A DNA stretch of 64,000 nt from Sphingobacteriaceae bacterium (GTDB lineage Bacteria > Bacteroidota > Bacteroidia > B-17B0 > Aurantibacillaceae). Both the position numbers and the translations under genes were made by a program. Shown here piece after piece: positions 8,813 through 17,160 of the stretch. The notes beneath the pieces are model-generated. The model saw only the letters and a program-made list of their open reading frames with translations, did no database searches and was not told where the DNA came from. The stretch spans positions 62,001-126,000 of the forward strand of contig CANKBS010000003.1 of assembly GCA_947480015.1 (NCBI GenBank), given 5' to 3'. Numbering within the stretch: position 1 is the stretch's first letter; each line of letters starts with the position of its first letter.

Positions 8813-10480
8813 CTATTTATTTTGTACCCTAATGCCTTTGTATATCTTGGATTGACCCGCTTGATTAACTTGAAAGAAATACAAACCTTCAGGCAAGTAT
8901 TCAGGAATATTCAATAAAATTTTACAATCCGACTCATTTTTAGGAAAATAATTGAAGGTTTCAATAATACTATTGCCTAATGAATTGAATAGTTTTATTT
9001 CCACCTTCACATTAGGAAGACAATTTAAATCAATTGTAACTTCATTATTAAATGGATTTGGTTTGATAAAATTCAAATAGTCCTGAGTTGTCGACTTTTC
9101 AATGCCAAGACATTCTGAAACTGAAACAGTGGCAACGGCATTTCCCTGGCATGATGTTCCTAAAACGGTTCCGTTTACAGTATAACTTGTGGAATTCAAG
9201 GGTGTAACATTGAGCACATTTCCAACTGCCCCATTATTCCAGGTATAGGAAGTTGCACCAGAGGCCGTTAAGGTTATACTTGTGCCCCGACAAACCAACG
9301 ATTTTCCAACAATACTGATTGTGAGATTCAGTCCAACAGTTACACCAATGGAAGTTGTGCTCGAACAATTAGAAGTTGTGCCGGTTACCGTGTAAACACT
9401 ATTCAGAGTGGGTGTTACTATAATACTCGAACTGGTTGAATTCGTATTCCACAAATAATTTTGAGCGCCTGAAACCGTTAATGTTGAAGATTGACCGTTA
9501 CAGATAGATTGTAATCCACTAATAGAAATGCTGGGTTGAGGACTAACAGAAATTAAAATAGTTGCATTGGAAGAGGCAACACCACAACTGTAATTGGAGC
9601 TTCCTGTTACCGTATAAATAGTATTACTCAATGGGCTAACGGCTATGGAAGCACTGGTTTGATTATTACTCCATACAAACGTGCTCGATCCGGTTGCAGA
9701 AAGTGTGGCACTTTGACCAGCGCAAATGCTGCCATTAGACGGGTTGCTGGAAATTGAAACCGGCGCGTATGAACCTGATGGCGGCCCAAGTAGACTAAGG
9801 TTATCAATAAAATAATTAGCATATGCCGAAGCCGCACCTCCCGGATTGGGCCATGATAAGGTGGGGTTGTTAGCTGCATCTGAACGAAAAGCGCCTAAGG
9901 TAATATAATTCCAAGATGCTGTGGCCGTAACAGTAAAAGTGTATTGTGTCCAACCTGGTGAAACAACATTTGTGAGAATTTCACATTGAGGTGTAACATT
10001 TATTGGCTGATAACCACTTTGTGTTAATGGCCCAACAGAAAAACAGGCAGCCATGTTCTGAATTGTCCATGGCGAATAATAACCCGTACCGTTTGACAAC
10101 CAAAACGAAAGTGTATAGGTTGAATTTATTTGCATGGCGCAATTTAATGGAGCAGCAATGTATTCTCTGTATTGAGGGTAACCCATATTATATACAACAA
10201 TTGACATCATTCCCACTCCTGACTGAGGCGTGCATATCCCTGAAAATAAATTAGGAGGGGAAGTTTGACCGGTACCACAGGCATGGTAATAATCAGGTGT
10301 GCCCCAAAGGCCTGCACCAAGATTCATATTTACATTATTCCAACTACTACAAACGTTCCAATTTGCACTTGAAACAGGACAAGTTGTAATAATTTCAAAA
10401 CTTGGATTTGGAATTAAATTAGATTGCGCTTTACTTAATATACTAAGCACAGCAAAAAAAACATAAAACAGATTTTTCAT
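8813..10480 (-). CDS. Secreted protein with PKD/Ig-like repeats and T9SS type A sorting domain
   Basis: A cell-surface or secreted protein of 555 residues. It has a signal peptide (MKNLFYVFFAVLSILSKAQ), an N-terminal region with PNPSFE and a jelly-roll-like pattern (about 20-250), then three Ig/PKD-like repeats of about 80 residues, each with CxGxxxTLxxSG and a YxWxxxxxxxxIxVxP pattern. The C-terminal domain (KPNPFNNEVTIDL ... GLYFFQV ... IYKGIRVQNK) is a T9SS type A signal. The ATG at 10480 begins the signal peptide; an upstream ATG at 10582 would add 34 residues that hide it. It converges with the response regulator and leaves 85 bp between them. Function beyond surface display is unknown. 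Confidence 0.88.
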   Translation of the reverse strand: MKNLFYVFFAVLSILSKAQSNLIPNPSFEIITTCPVSSANWNVCSSWNNVNMNLGAGLWGTPDYYHACGTGQTSPPNLFSGICTPQSGVGMMSIVVYNMGYPQYREYIAAPLNCAMQINSTYTLSFWLSNGTGYYSPWTIQNMAACFSVGPLTQSGYQPINVTPQCEILTNVVSPGWTQYTFTVTATASWNYITLGAFRSDAANNPTLSWPNPGGAASAYANYFIDNLSLLGPPSGSYAPVSISSNPSNGSICAGQSATLSATGSSTFVWSNNQTSASIAVSPLSNTIYTVTGSSNYSCGVASSNATILISVSPQPSISISGLQSICNGQSSTLTVSGAQNYLWNTNSTSSSIIVTPTLNSVYTVTGTTSNCSSTTSIGVTVGLNLTISIVGKSLVCRGTSITLTASGATSYTWNNGAVGNVLNVTPLNSTSYTVNGTVLGTSCQGNAVATVSVSECLGIEKSTTQDYLNFIKPNPFNNEVTIDLNCLPNVKVEIKLFNSLGNSIIETFNYFPKNESDCKILLNIPEYLPEGLYFFQVNQAGQSKIYKGIRVQNK

Positions 10481-11043
10481 TTGGACTATTTTAATGAGTT
10501 TGCTAGGTAAAAGTATAAAAAATTTAATTACAAAACCAGTATTGTATTGTTGAATAACCGTGGTTAGTGCCATGCCATGCACTTCATCAAAACGCCAACC
10601 AAATTTAATTTGAGTTTCTTTCCAGTTAACTGTTTAGAAACAATAACGATAGTTTTACCTTTGTTAGTAATTTTGACAAAGTACCATAGGAAAATAAACA
10701 TTTAGTTTGCAGCACGAGCTCACTAAAAATTTGATCTAGCATTTGCATTAGGTTTATTAAAAATGGCTGCCGATGACATTGAAAAATTGTCAAGAAAGAT
10801 GGCCAAAATATTTTAATTAAATATGATTGCTTATTGGGTGTTTACGTTGTTTGGGGTATAGCTGAATAGACAGCTCAAGAAGTCATACTCAAAAAGAAAT
10901 AGACATTTTTCAGAGAGAGAAAAAGGGATTGAAACAATCGGAATATTTACTCATGGAAGGGAATCATGAAAACGACTTCTTTTTTCCTTTTGGAAAAAAA
11001 TCACTTGTGAAAGAATTCAATTTCTAAATCTTAAAAGCCCCAC
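10481..11043. other. Gene-free stretch with possible decayed reading frames
   Basis: 563 bp without a gene I can support. On plus there is a TAnnTTTG match (TACCTTTG, 10656-10663) and two short open pieces: ATG 10763 to stop 10816 (MAADDIEKLSRKMAKIF, preceded in frame by LALGLL-like hydrophobic codons) and ATG 10953 to stop 11027 (MEGNHENDFFFPFG...). They look protein-like but have stops and frame changes between them, so they may be remnants of a lost gene. No homologue is recognised. Confidence 0.4.
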
Positions 11044-12318
11044 TCACATTAAATCTTTTCCAATATCTTTCCTGTAGTATTTGCCTTCAAACTGAATACG
11101 GTTTGCTGTATGTAAACTCTTTGCTACGGCTTCTTCAATACTTACTCCATAAGAAGTAATGGCAAATACACGACCGCCATTCGTTACTACTTTTGCCTCA
11201 GCTTGTTTAGTTCCTGAATGAAACACTAGGGAATCAAATTTTTGTTCCAAGTTGTCCACTACTTTTCCTTTCACAAATTCACCCGGATACCCACCACTTA
11301 CCATGACTACCGTAGTAGCATAACCATCACGTGTTTCATATTCTTTTGTATGCAAGGTTTGTGTAGCCACCCCATGCAACAAATCAAGCAAATCAGATTT
11401 AATGCGAGGTATCACCACTTCCGTTTCAGGATCGCCCATCCTGCAATTATATTCTATCACCGACGGCTCGCCATCGCAATTCATCAGACCTATAAAAATA
11501 AATCCGCGGTAATCAATCCCTTCTTTGTTTAAACCGGCTATGGTTGGCTTAACAACCTTTTCTTCCACTTTTTTAATAAAAGCTTCATCGGCAAAGGGCA
11601 CCGGACTAACCGCACCCATGCCACCTGTATTTAAACCGGTATCGCCTTCACCAATGCGTTTATAATCCTTAGCCGCTGGTAAAATTTTATACGACTTGCC
11701 ATCGGTTAAAACGAACACCGACAATTCAATCCCTTTTAAAAACTCTTCAATAACCACACGTGCACTGGCTGCGCCAAATTTGGCATCCACCAGCATTTTT
11801 TTTAATTCCTCCTTAGCTTCCTGTAAATCATTAATAATTAATACACCTTTACCTGCAGCTAGTCCATCGGCTTTTAATACATAAGGAGAGGGCATGTTTT
11901 CCAAAAACACAAAGCCTTCGTTTAAGTTGTCTTTGGTAAAGGTAGCATAACGTGCGGTGGGCAACCCATGCTTAATCATAAATTGTTTGCTAAAATCTTT
12001 ACTGCCTTCTAATTGCGCGCCGTCTTTTTTCGGACCAATAACCGGAATATCCTTTAAAACATCGTCATTCAGAAAAAAATCATGAATACCTTTTACTAAG
12101 GGGTCTTCAGGTCCAACCAACACCAAATCAATATCTTTTTCCCAAACCAGATTTTTAATACCTTCGAAATCAGTTACGGCAAGATTTACATTGGTTCCGC
12201 AATGAGCAGTGCCGGCATTACCCGGGGCTATGTATAAATTTTGAAGTGCTTTACTTTGGGCAATTTTCCATGCAAAAGCATGTTCTCTGCCTCCCGATCC
12301 TAAAATTAAAACGTTCAT
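11044..12318 (-). CDS. purD: Phosphoribosylamine-glycine ligase (GAR synthetase) PurD
   Basis: ATP-dependent ligation of glycine to 5-phosphoribosylamine, second step of de novo purine synthesis; cytosolic. The 424 residues match the family length. N-terminal MNVLILGSGGREHAFAWKI is the PurD signature, followed by the ATP-grasp fold (FSKQFM, then YVLKADGLAAGKGV near residues 145-158) and the metal and substrate segment NCRMGDPETEV near residues 288-298. It stands alone on minus with its own promoter match 14 bp upstream; purC and a purF-like gene lie elsewhere in the window. Confidence 0.97.
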   Translation of the reverse strand: MNVLILGSGGREHAFAWKIAQSKALQNLYIAPGNAGTAHCGTNVNLAVTDFEGIKNLVWEKDIDLVLVGPEDPLVKGIHDFFLNDDVLKDIPVIGPKKDGAQLEGSKDFSKQFMIKHGLPTARYATFTKDNLNEGFVFLENMPSPYVLKADGLAAGKGVLIINDLQEAKEELKKMLVDAKFGAASARVVIEEFLKGIELSVFVLTDGKSYKILPAAKDYKRIGEGDTGLNTGGMGAVSPVPFADEAFIKKVEEKVVKPTIAGLNKEGIDYRGFIFIGLMNCDGEPSVIEYNCRMGDPETEVVIPRIKSDLLDLLHGVATQTLHTKEYETRDGYATTVVMVSGGYPGEFVKGKVVDNLEQKFDSLVFHSGTKQAEAKVVTNGGRVFAITSYGVSIEEAVAKSLHTANRIQFEGKYYRKDIGKDLM

Positions 12319-12331
12319 ATGAATAAAAATG

Positions 12332-12339
12332 CAAAGATA
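12332..12339 (-). promoter_or_regulatory. -7 promoter element (TATCTTTG) of purD
   Basis: TATCTTTG on the minus strand matches TAnnTTTG and ends 13 bp before the purD ATG, predicting a leader of only a few nucleotides. No -33 TTG is evident at 17-23 bp upstream. Confidence 0.5.
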
Positions 12340-12354
12340 TAAAATCTGCGCTGT

Positions 12355-12762
12355 TTAGCGATCCTTATACCTTCTGAAACGAAAGGATTTGCTACCTTTC
12401 ACTCGGCTGCGTGCCCGATCAGAATTTTGTTTGTCTAAATAGGTAGCATTTTCAACTTTTCCTTTTGACCGGTTACGTGCAAATAAAAACTGATTGGCTT
12501 TAAAATGGCTTCTTTTTGAACCCGATGATTTATTTACCCAAGAAGGGTTGCTTTTTTTGAATAAACGGCTAAATACACCTCTTCTGCCGTTGTTACCTCT
12601 AGCAAAGTCATCGGCATGCCCATGACTTTTATACTGCGTTAATACAAAATTCCCGCGCTTTTTAGCTTTTTTTTCACGCTTTTTACCACCGGTTTGGCCA
12701 TAATAATCAGCAGAAACACCAATTCCGAATAAAAGTAAAAGTATGACTAAGGCCTTTTTCAA
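12355..12762 (-). CDS. Small, very basic secreted protein of unknown function
   Basis: A 135-residue protein with a clear signal peptide (MKKALVILLLLFGIGVSA). The mature part is about 30 percent Lys plus Arg, with clusters KKREKKAKKR and FRFRRYKDR, few hydrophobics and no cysteine. I recognise no domain. Such a composition suggests binding to an anionic partner (nucleic acid, polysaccharide, phosphate-rich matrix), but that is inference. A TATCTTTG -7 match lies at 12837-12844 on minus, about 75 bp upstream, so it probably has its own promoter. It lies upstream of purD on the same strand with 36 bp between. Confidence 0.7.
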   Translation of the reverse strand: MKKALVILLLLFGIGVSADYYGQTGGKKREKKAKKRGNFVLTQYKSHGHADDFARGNNGRRGVFSRLFKKSNPSWVNKSSGSKRSHFKANQFLFARNRSKGKVENATYLDKQNSDRARSRVKGSKSFRFRRYKDR

Positions 12763-13037
12763 ATTATAAATACACTGCTTATACGGTTTTTTTGGACTTG
12801 GCTTCGGTTTAAATTGTTTTTTTTTAGTATATCAAGCAAAGATACAAATAAAAACCTTATAAAGTCATGGCTGCAGACCCAAGGCTTTAATAACAATTCC
12901 TTCGTTAAAATTTAGGAAAGTTTAAATTCTGAGCGTCAAAATAAAAGCTAATTTTAAGCGTTCTAATACCTGTAAACCCTTTGATTTAAGGCTTGTTCAG
13001 AAAATTAGAGTGGCAAACAAGAGCAGATTAACAAAGT

Positions 13038-15065
13038 ATGAAAATACGTTTCTTATTACTTCTTTTTATTGGCAGCAGGCTCTTTTCTCAGGTTGCAGCG
13101 CCCGATTTGCGTTGCCTGGAAGTGATTAATGCAAATGGCGATGTGAAATTGTCCTGGATTCCACCAGCTGACCCAAACCATGCCTTCTCATCCTACGATA
13201 TTTGGTATTCAAATTTGGCTAGCGGACCTTTTTCAAACGTTGGTGCGGTGGGCGCCATAACGGCTACCACTTTTGTTCATACCAATACGGTTTCAACAGT
13301 TCAAAGTGTTTACTACTACATTGTAAGTCGTTATGGTTCCTCAGGTGTTAGTAGCTCAATACCTTCCGATACGCTTCACAGTATTTTTCTTAATATCCAT
13401 AAATACTCCATTGCCGAATGCCTCACCTTAGACTATAACCCTATTCATCAGCCCAATCGCCTAGGCACCGACAATAAGTACAAAATCATTAAAGAGTATC
13501 CGCTGGGTACTTGGAGTAATTTTTTTCTGACCACAAACACCTTGTGTTATGACACCATCAATGTGTGTAAGGCTAAAATGAATTATCAGGTTATTGTTAA
13601 AGATAATAGTGGCGTTTGTTTTTCAGCTTCAAATATTAATGGCGGTGAATACACCAATACCAAGTCGCCCAACCGCCCTTATGTTGACTCGATAAGTGTG
13701 CTGCCCAATGGTAATGTCATCCTTGGCTGGGAGGTGCCTTATGATAAAGATATTAATCACTATGAAATTCAATACCGCACCCCGACCGGGTCGAATGTGG
13801 CTTTGGATTTGGTGAACGGAAGAAACACGACCAGTTATCTGTATCAAACTACAAGCGCTAATTCCAATTCGGTAGGCCTTTTTGTGCAATCGGTTGATAG
13901 TTGTGGGGCACAGAGCACTGTAAATTATGATGTAAGAACCATTTACCTTTCGACTAAGTACAACAGTTGTGCCTATCAAACCGAATTAAATTGGAATGAG
14001 TATGTTTGGTCGCCCGGTAACGAAACCCTCGAGTACCGCATTTATTATTCGGTAGCCGGCGGGCAGTTTAAATTATTAGCCACCACAACTACTACCACCT
14101 ATACACACAACAAAACCAAGCCGGGCGAACTCGTGGGTTATTTTGTGAGGGTGATCAATCGCGCTAAAACCATTACCTCTTCTTCCAACCGAAACTTCTT
14201 TTTTTCAAGTCAAGTTGAAGCCGCTTCTTTTGTTTATATGCAATCGGCCAGTGTCATAGACAAAAATTCGGTGCAATTAAAATTATACATCGATACCGTT
14301 GCCGCCAGTGTAGGCATCAATATCTACCGTTCAGAAGATAGTGCACACTTTACCATGATTGGTTTTATACCCTACATAGGCCGTCATTTTTACAGCTACC
14401 TCGATAACACAGCCGAAACCACTAAAAAAAGTTACTGGTACAAAACCATGGTGCGCGATAGCTGCAGCAACGAACGAACGCCGGGCAATGTCTCTAAAAC
14501 CATGCTGCTAAGGGTTCAGGAAGACAAGGAAAAAATATTTACCAAACATCTTAACTGGAGTAAATATGAAGGTTTTGCAGCCGGAGTGAGCGGTTATAAT
14601 ATTTACAGAATCATTAATGATGTAAGTAATTCTACACCGTTTGCGAGTACCGATGCCCAAACCACCAGCTATCAAGATGAGCTGGAAAATGAATCGACCA
14701 ACGGCGCACGTATTGATTATTATGTGGAGGCCATCGAAAGTTTCGGGAACCCCTATGGTATAAAAGGCTCAAGTAATTCTAACCTGGGCTCTGTTTATAT
14801 GGAAGGTCGATTATTTGTGCCCACAGCCTTTGCACCGGAAGGGATTAATAAATTATGGCTACCCATTACTTACTTCGTAGACAAAAGTGATTATCACGTC
14901 TCTATTTTTAACCGCTGGGGTAAAAAAATATTTGAAACCTCTGATGACAAACAAGCCTGGGATGGTGCCGATTGTCCTGCTGATGTTTACGTGTATCTTA
15001 TTTCTTACAAAAATGCCCGAGGCGAATACCTCGATACCAAAGGCACTGTGATGCTGGTGCGTTAG
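13038..15065 (+). CDS. Fibronectin III-like surface protein with T9SS type B (gliding-type) C-terminus
   Basis: A 675-residue secreted or surface protein. It has a signal peptide (MKIRFLLLLFIGSRLFSQ), then about six fibronectin type III-like modules recognisable by repeated VKLSW/VILGWEVP/TELNWNEY openings and YDIWYS/YEIQYR/YRIYYS strands. The last 85 residues (PTAFAPEG, then VSIFNRWGKKIFET, then AWDG, then VYVYLISYKN) are the gliding motility-associated C-terminal domain of T9SS type B cargo. Type B cargo normally depends on a PorP/SprF partner; one lies at 49-50 kb, though no pairing can be inferred. The role is likely adhesion or scaffold; no enzyme domain is seen. Confidence 0.88.
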   Translation: MKIRFLLLLFIGSRLFSQVAAPDLRCLEVINANGDVKLSWIPPADPNHAFSSYDIWYSNLASGPFSNVGAVGAITATTFVHTNTVSTVQSVYYYIVSRYGSSGVSSSIPSDTLHSIFLNIHKYSIAECLTLDYNPIHQPNRLGTDNKYKIIKEYPLGTWSNFFLTTNTLCYDTINVCKAKMNYQVIVKDNSGVCFSASNINGGEYTNTKSPNRPYVDSISVLPNGNVILGWEVPYDKDINHYEIQYRTPTGSNVALDLVNGRNTTSYLYQTTSANSNSVGLFVQSVDSCGAQSTVNYDVRTIYLSTKYNSCAYQTELNWNEYVWSPGNETLEYRIYYSVAGGQFKLLATTTTTTYTHNKTKPGELVGYFVRVINRAKTITSSSNRNFFFSSQVEAASFVYMQSASVIDKNSVQLKLYIDTVAASVGINIYRSEDSAHFTMIGFIPYIGRHFYSYLDNTAETTKKSYWYKTMVRDSCSNERTPGNVSKTMLLRVQEDKEKIFTKHLNWSKYEGFAAGVSGYNIYRIINDVSNSTPFASTDAQTTSYQDELENESTNGARIDYYVEAIESFGNPYGIKGSSNSNLGSVYMEGRLFVPTAFAPEGINKLWLPITYFVDKSDYHVSIFNRWGKKIFETSDDKQAWDGADCPADVYVYLISYKNARGEYLDTKGTVMLVR

Positions 15066-15127
15066 AACTGTTATTATCTCATTTTTTAAAATCCTGGTTT
15101 TAGTGATTTGGGCGCCTCCCCCAGAAA

Positions 15128-15161
15128 CAAAAGGCTTTGTTTAATTTCGCTAAGCCTTTTG
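15128..15161 (+). terminator. Hairpin after the fibronectin-like gene
   Basis: Perfect 10 bp stem CAAAAGGCTT (15128-15137) / AAGCCTTTTG (15152-15161) with a 14 nt loop, 60 bp after the stop at 15065. It lacks a clean U-tract outside the stem, so it may be a weak terminator. Part of the loop (TTCGCT) can instead pair with AGCGAA at 15167-15172. Confidence 0.4.
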
Positions 15162-15204
15162 TATAAGCGAAGTTCTTCTACCGAACAATTTAGCTTCCTT
15201 CATG

Positions 15205-15310
15205 TTTTGGGCGCCCGGGCGGGCTGCGCCGGGCTCGCTGTTCGCTCGGCTTTTTTCAGCGGTAAAAGAAACCGCTGAAAAAGAGCTAAACCCTTTGCAT
15301 CCCTGGCGCT
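15205..15310 (+). repeat. GC-rich intergenic repeat, copy 1 (direct orientation)
   Basis: About 106 bp, much richer in GC than its surroundings. It begins TTTTGGGCGCCCGGGCGGGC and ends CATCCCTGGCGC. It contains a GC hairpin (GCCGGG/CTCGGC, about 15228-15250) and a T/A-flanked hairpin with arms TTTTTCAGCGG (15252-15262) and CCGCTGAAAAA (15272-15282). A second copy, inverted, lies at 16977-17083. The 15066-15505 gap otherwise holds only the hairpin at 15128. An open frame of 67 codons from 15202 runs through the repeat but is not gene-like. Confidence 0.85.
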
Positions 15311-15505
15311 CAAGGGATTTTAAGCTCCACCACTTTTCTATTAGTTTTAAATTTATACTGATTTACTTCTTTTTAAAAAACAGAAACCTCTTCGGATTTG
15401 TTTAATGCTCAATTACTGTCTTGCATGTTCACATTAAAACAGTTTAAAACTATTTGGTTTTTTAGTTATTGAAAGAGAGCTAAAACTTAATTTAGCGCTT
15501 ATTAC

Positions 15506-16873
15506 ATGCGTCATTTACTTTTCTTAATACTCTTTTTTTCGCTGGCATTTGCAAATGCACAGAAACGTCCAAGTCCCAAAGCTACCCGCATTTTATTTAT
15601 TTTTGATGCCAGCAAAAGCATGATCGCCAAACATCAAAACACCAGCCGTATGGATGGTGCCAAAGAACTGTTTTATAAATTCATCGATAGTTTAAGCCGC
15701 GATAAAAGTCTGCAATTTGCCCTGCGTATGTATGGCCATACCGTAAAATACCCTCCGGGCGATTGTAAAGACAGTAAGCTCATTGTTCCTTTTTCTCCCA
15801 ATAACCTAGCCCTCATCAAACAAAAAGTAAGTGAAGCAAAACCCACTGGCATCACGCCCATTGAGCATTCCATGACCGAAGCCGCCAATGATTTTAAAGA
15901 TAACAAAACCAATAACATTGTGATCCTGATCACCGACGGTATTGAAGAATGCGGTGGCGATCCTTGTAAAGCCCGTCAAAAATTAATGGAGAAAGGCATC
16001 GTATTTAAACCTTTTATTATTGGTATCGGCTTAAGTCCCGAACAAATAAAAACTTTCGAATGTGTGGGCACCTTTTACGATTACGATAATTCATCTACTT
16101 TTTCAAACATTTCTAACATCATTCAACAACAAAAACTTAATAAAACTACGGCCCAGGTTAATTTATTGGACAATACTTCCAAACCCAAAGAGAGCAATGT
16201 TAACATGACCTTTTACGATGTGAACCGTAAAGAATACAAATACAATTTAATTCACACACTTAATTATCAGGAAAATCCCGATACCTTGTTACTGGATGAT
16301 TATCCTACTTATAAAGTGATAGCGCATACCATTCCTGAAACTGAAAGCAAGGAAATAAAATTATCTACCGGTAAACATACCATCATTCCTATTGATGCGC
16401 CCCAAGGTTCTTTAACCGTAAAACGCAGCGAAGGGGCCTATAACTTCAATGAAAAAGTAAAGTGTATTGTAAGACGTGCCAACGACATGACTACCCTGAA
16501 TGTTCAGCCCCTTAACACCACCGAAAAATACATTACCGGCAATTACGACCTTGAAATACTTACACTTCCCCGCATCCAAATTAATCAAAGCACCATCGAA
16601 CAATCAAAATTAAAAAGCATCGACATCCCCAATGCAGGTATTTTACAAGTGAGGTGTTTAGAAGCCGGCGATGGTAGTATTTTGGTTAAACGCAACGGTA
16701 AACTGGAATGGGTTTGCAATTTAACAAGCCAAACCCAACAGACCTTTTTTTTACAACCCGGCAATTATATTGCGGTATGGCGCGCCAAGGCCTTACGTGG
16801 CAGTATTTATACGGTGGAACGTAAATTCAGTATCAGTTCCGATAATCAAAGTACGGTAGAGTTTTATAAATAA
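15506..16873 (+). CDS. Secreted von Willebrand factor type A domain protein
   Basis: A 455-residue exported protein: signal peptide (residues 1-18, ending FANAQ), then a vWA domain (about 25-215) with a complete metal-ion-dependent adhesion site: D34-A-S36-K-S38, the Thr in KPTGITPIEHS and the Asp in LITDGIEECGGD. Four cysteines in the domain (GDCKDSK, EECGGDPC and FECVG) could form disulfides. The C-terminal 240 residues look like two or three beta-sandwich modules without a recognised family. No sorting domain or lipobox is visible, so it is probably periplasmic. The gene sits alone between two inverted copies of a GC-rich repeat. The partner is unknown. Confidence 0.85.
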   Translation: MRHLLFLILFFSLAFANAQKRPSPKATRILFIFDASKSMIAKHQNTSRMDGAKELFYKFIDSLSRDKSLQFALRMYGHTVKYPPGDCKDSKLIVPFSPNNLALIKQKVSEAKPTGITPIEHSMTEAANDFKDNKTNNIVILITDGIEECGGDPCKARQKLMEKGIVFKPFIIGIGLSPEQIKTFECVGTFYDYDNSSTFSNISNIIQQQKLNKTTAQVNLLDNTSKPKESNVNMTFYDVNRKEYKYNLIHTLNYQENPDTLLLDDYPTYKVIAHTIPETESKEIKLSTGKHTIIPIDAPQGSLTVKRSEGAYNFNEKVKCIVRRANDMTTLNVQPLNTTEKYITGNYDLEILTLPRIQINQSTIEQSKLKSIDIPNAGILQVRCLEAGDGSILVKRNGKLEWVCNLTSQTQQTFFLQPGNYIAVWRAKALRGSIYTVERKFSISSDNQSTVEFYK

Positions 16874-16976
16874 GGAAATCAATAACGTAATTTTAATAAT
16901 TGTTCGTCCGGGTATATTTTTATTCAGGAAAGCTAAAATATTATGTTTTGTGACACATTTAATGGAACGTTATTTC

Positions 16977-17083
16977 GCGCCAGGGATGTGAAGGGTTTAG
17001 TTCTTTTTTGCCTCCTGTCCTTTGGAGGCAAAAAAAACCGCAGCGCAGCGGAGCCCGGAGCAGCCCGCCCGGGCGCCCAAAAG
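16977..17083 (-). repeat. GC-rich intergenic repeat, copy 2 (inverted)
   Basis: Read on the minus strand it begins TTTTGGGCGCCCGGGCGGGC and ends CATCCCTGGCGC like copy 1, with a shared block GAxCTAAACCCTT between. Its internal hairpin occupies 17004-17015 and 17024-17035 (arms TTTTTTGCCTCC/GGAGGCAAAAAA), so the stem sequence differs from copy 1 while the pairing is kept. It lies between the vWA gene and the mntR operator. Confidence 0.85.
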
Positions 17084-17104
17084 AAAATCGACCACTTTTG
17101 TATT

Positions 17105-17120
17105 TTTAGGCTAGCCTAAA
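17105..17120 (+). promoter_or_regulatory. DtxR/MntR-type operator palindrome
   Basis: TTTAGGCTAGCCTAAA is a perfect 16 bp palindrome with the TTAGG...CCTAA half-sites typical of DtxR/IdeR/MntR operators. It lies just upstream of the -33 element of mntR, so it is a probable autoregulatory, metal-responsive site for the mntR-mntH operon. Confidence 0.8.
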
Positions 17121-17127
17121 CTTTTTT

Positions 17128-17156
17128 TTTGATTTATATAAATATTCTTACCTTTG
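17128..17156 (+). promoter_or_regulatory. mntR promoter (TTTG-N17-TACCTTTG), probably leaderless
   Basis: TTTG at 17128-17131, a 17 bp spacer and TACCTTTG at 17149-17156 fit the Bacteroidetes sigma consensus. Only four bases (GATC) separate the -7 element from the ATG at 17161, so transcription should start at or next to the start codon. Confidence 0.7.
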
Positions 17157-17160
17157 GATC

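Noticed and set aside
15202-15405. Open frame of 67 codons on plus
   Set aside because: It runs through the GC-rich repeat and the A/T stretch after it; composition follows the repeat and there is no protein character.
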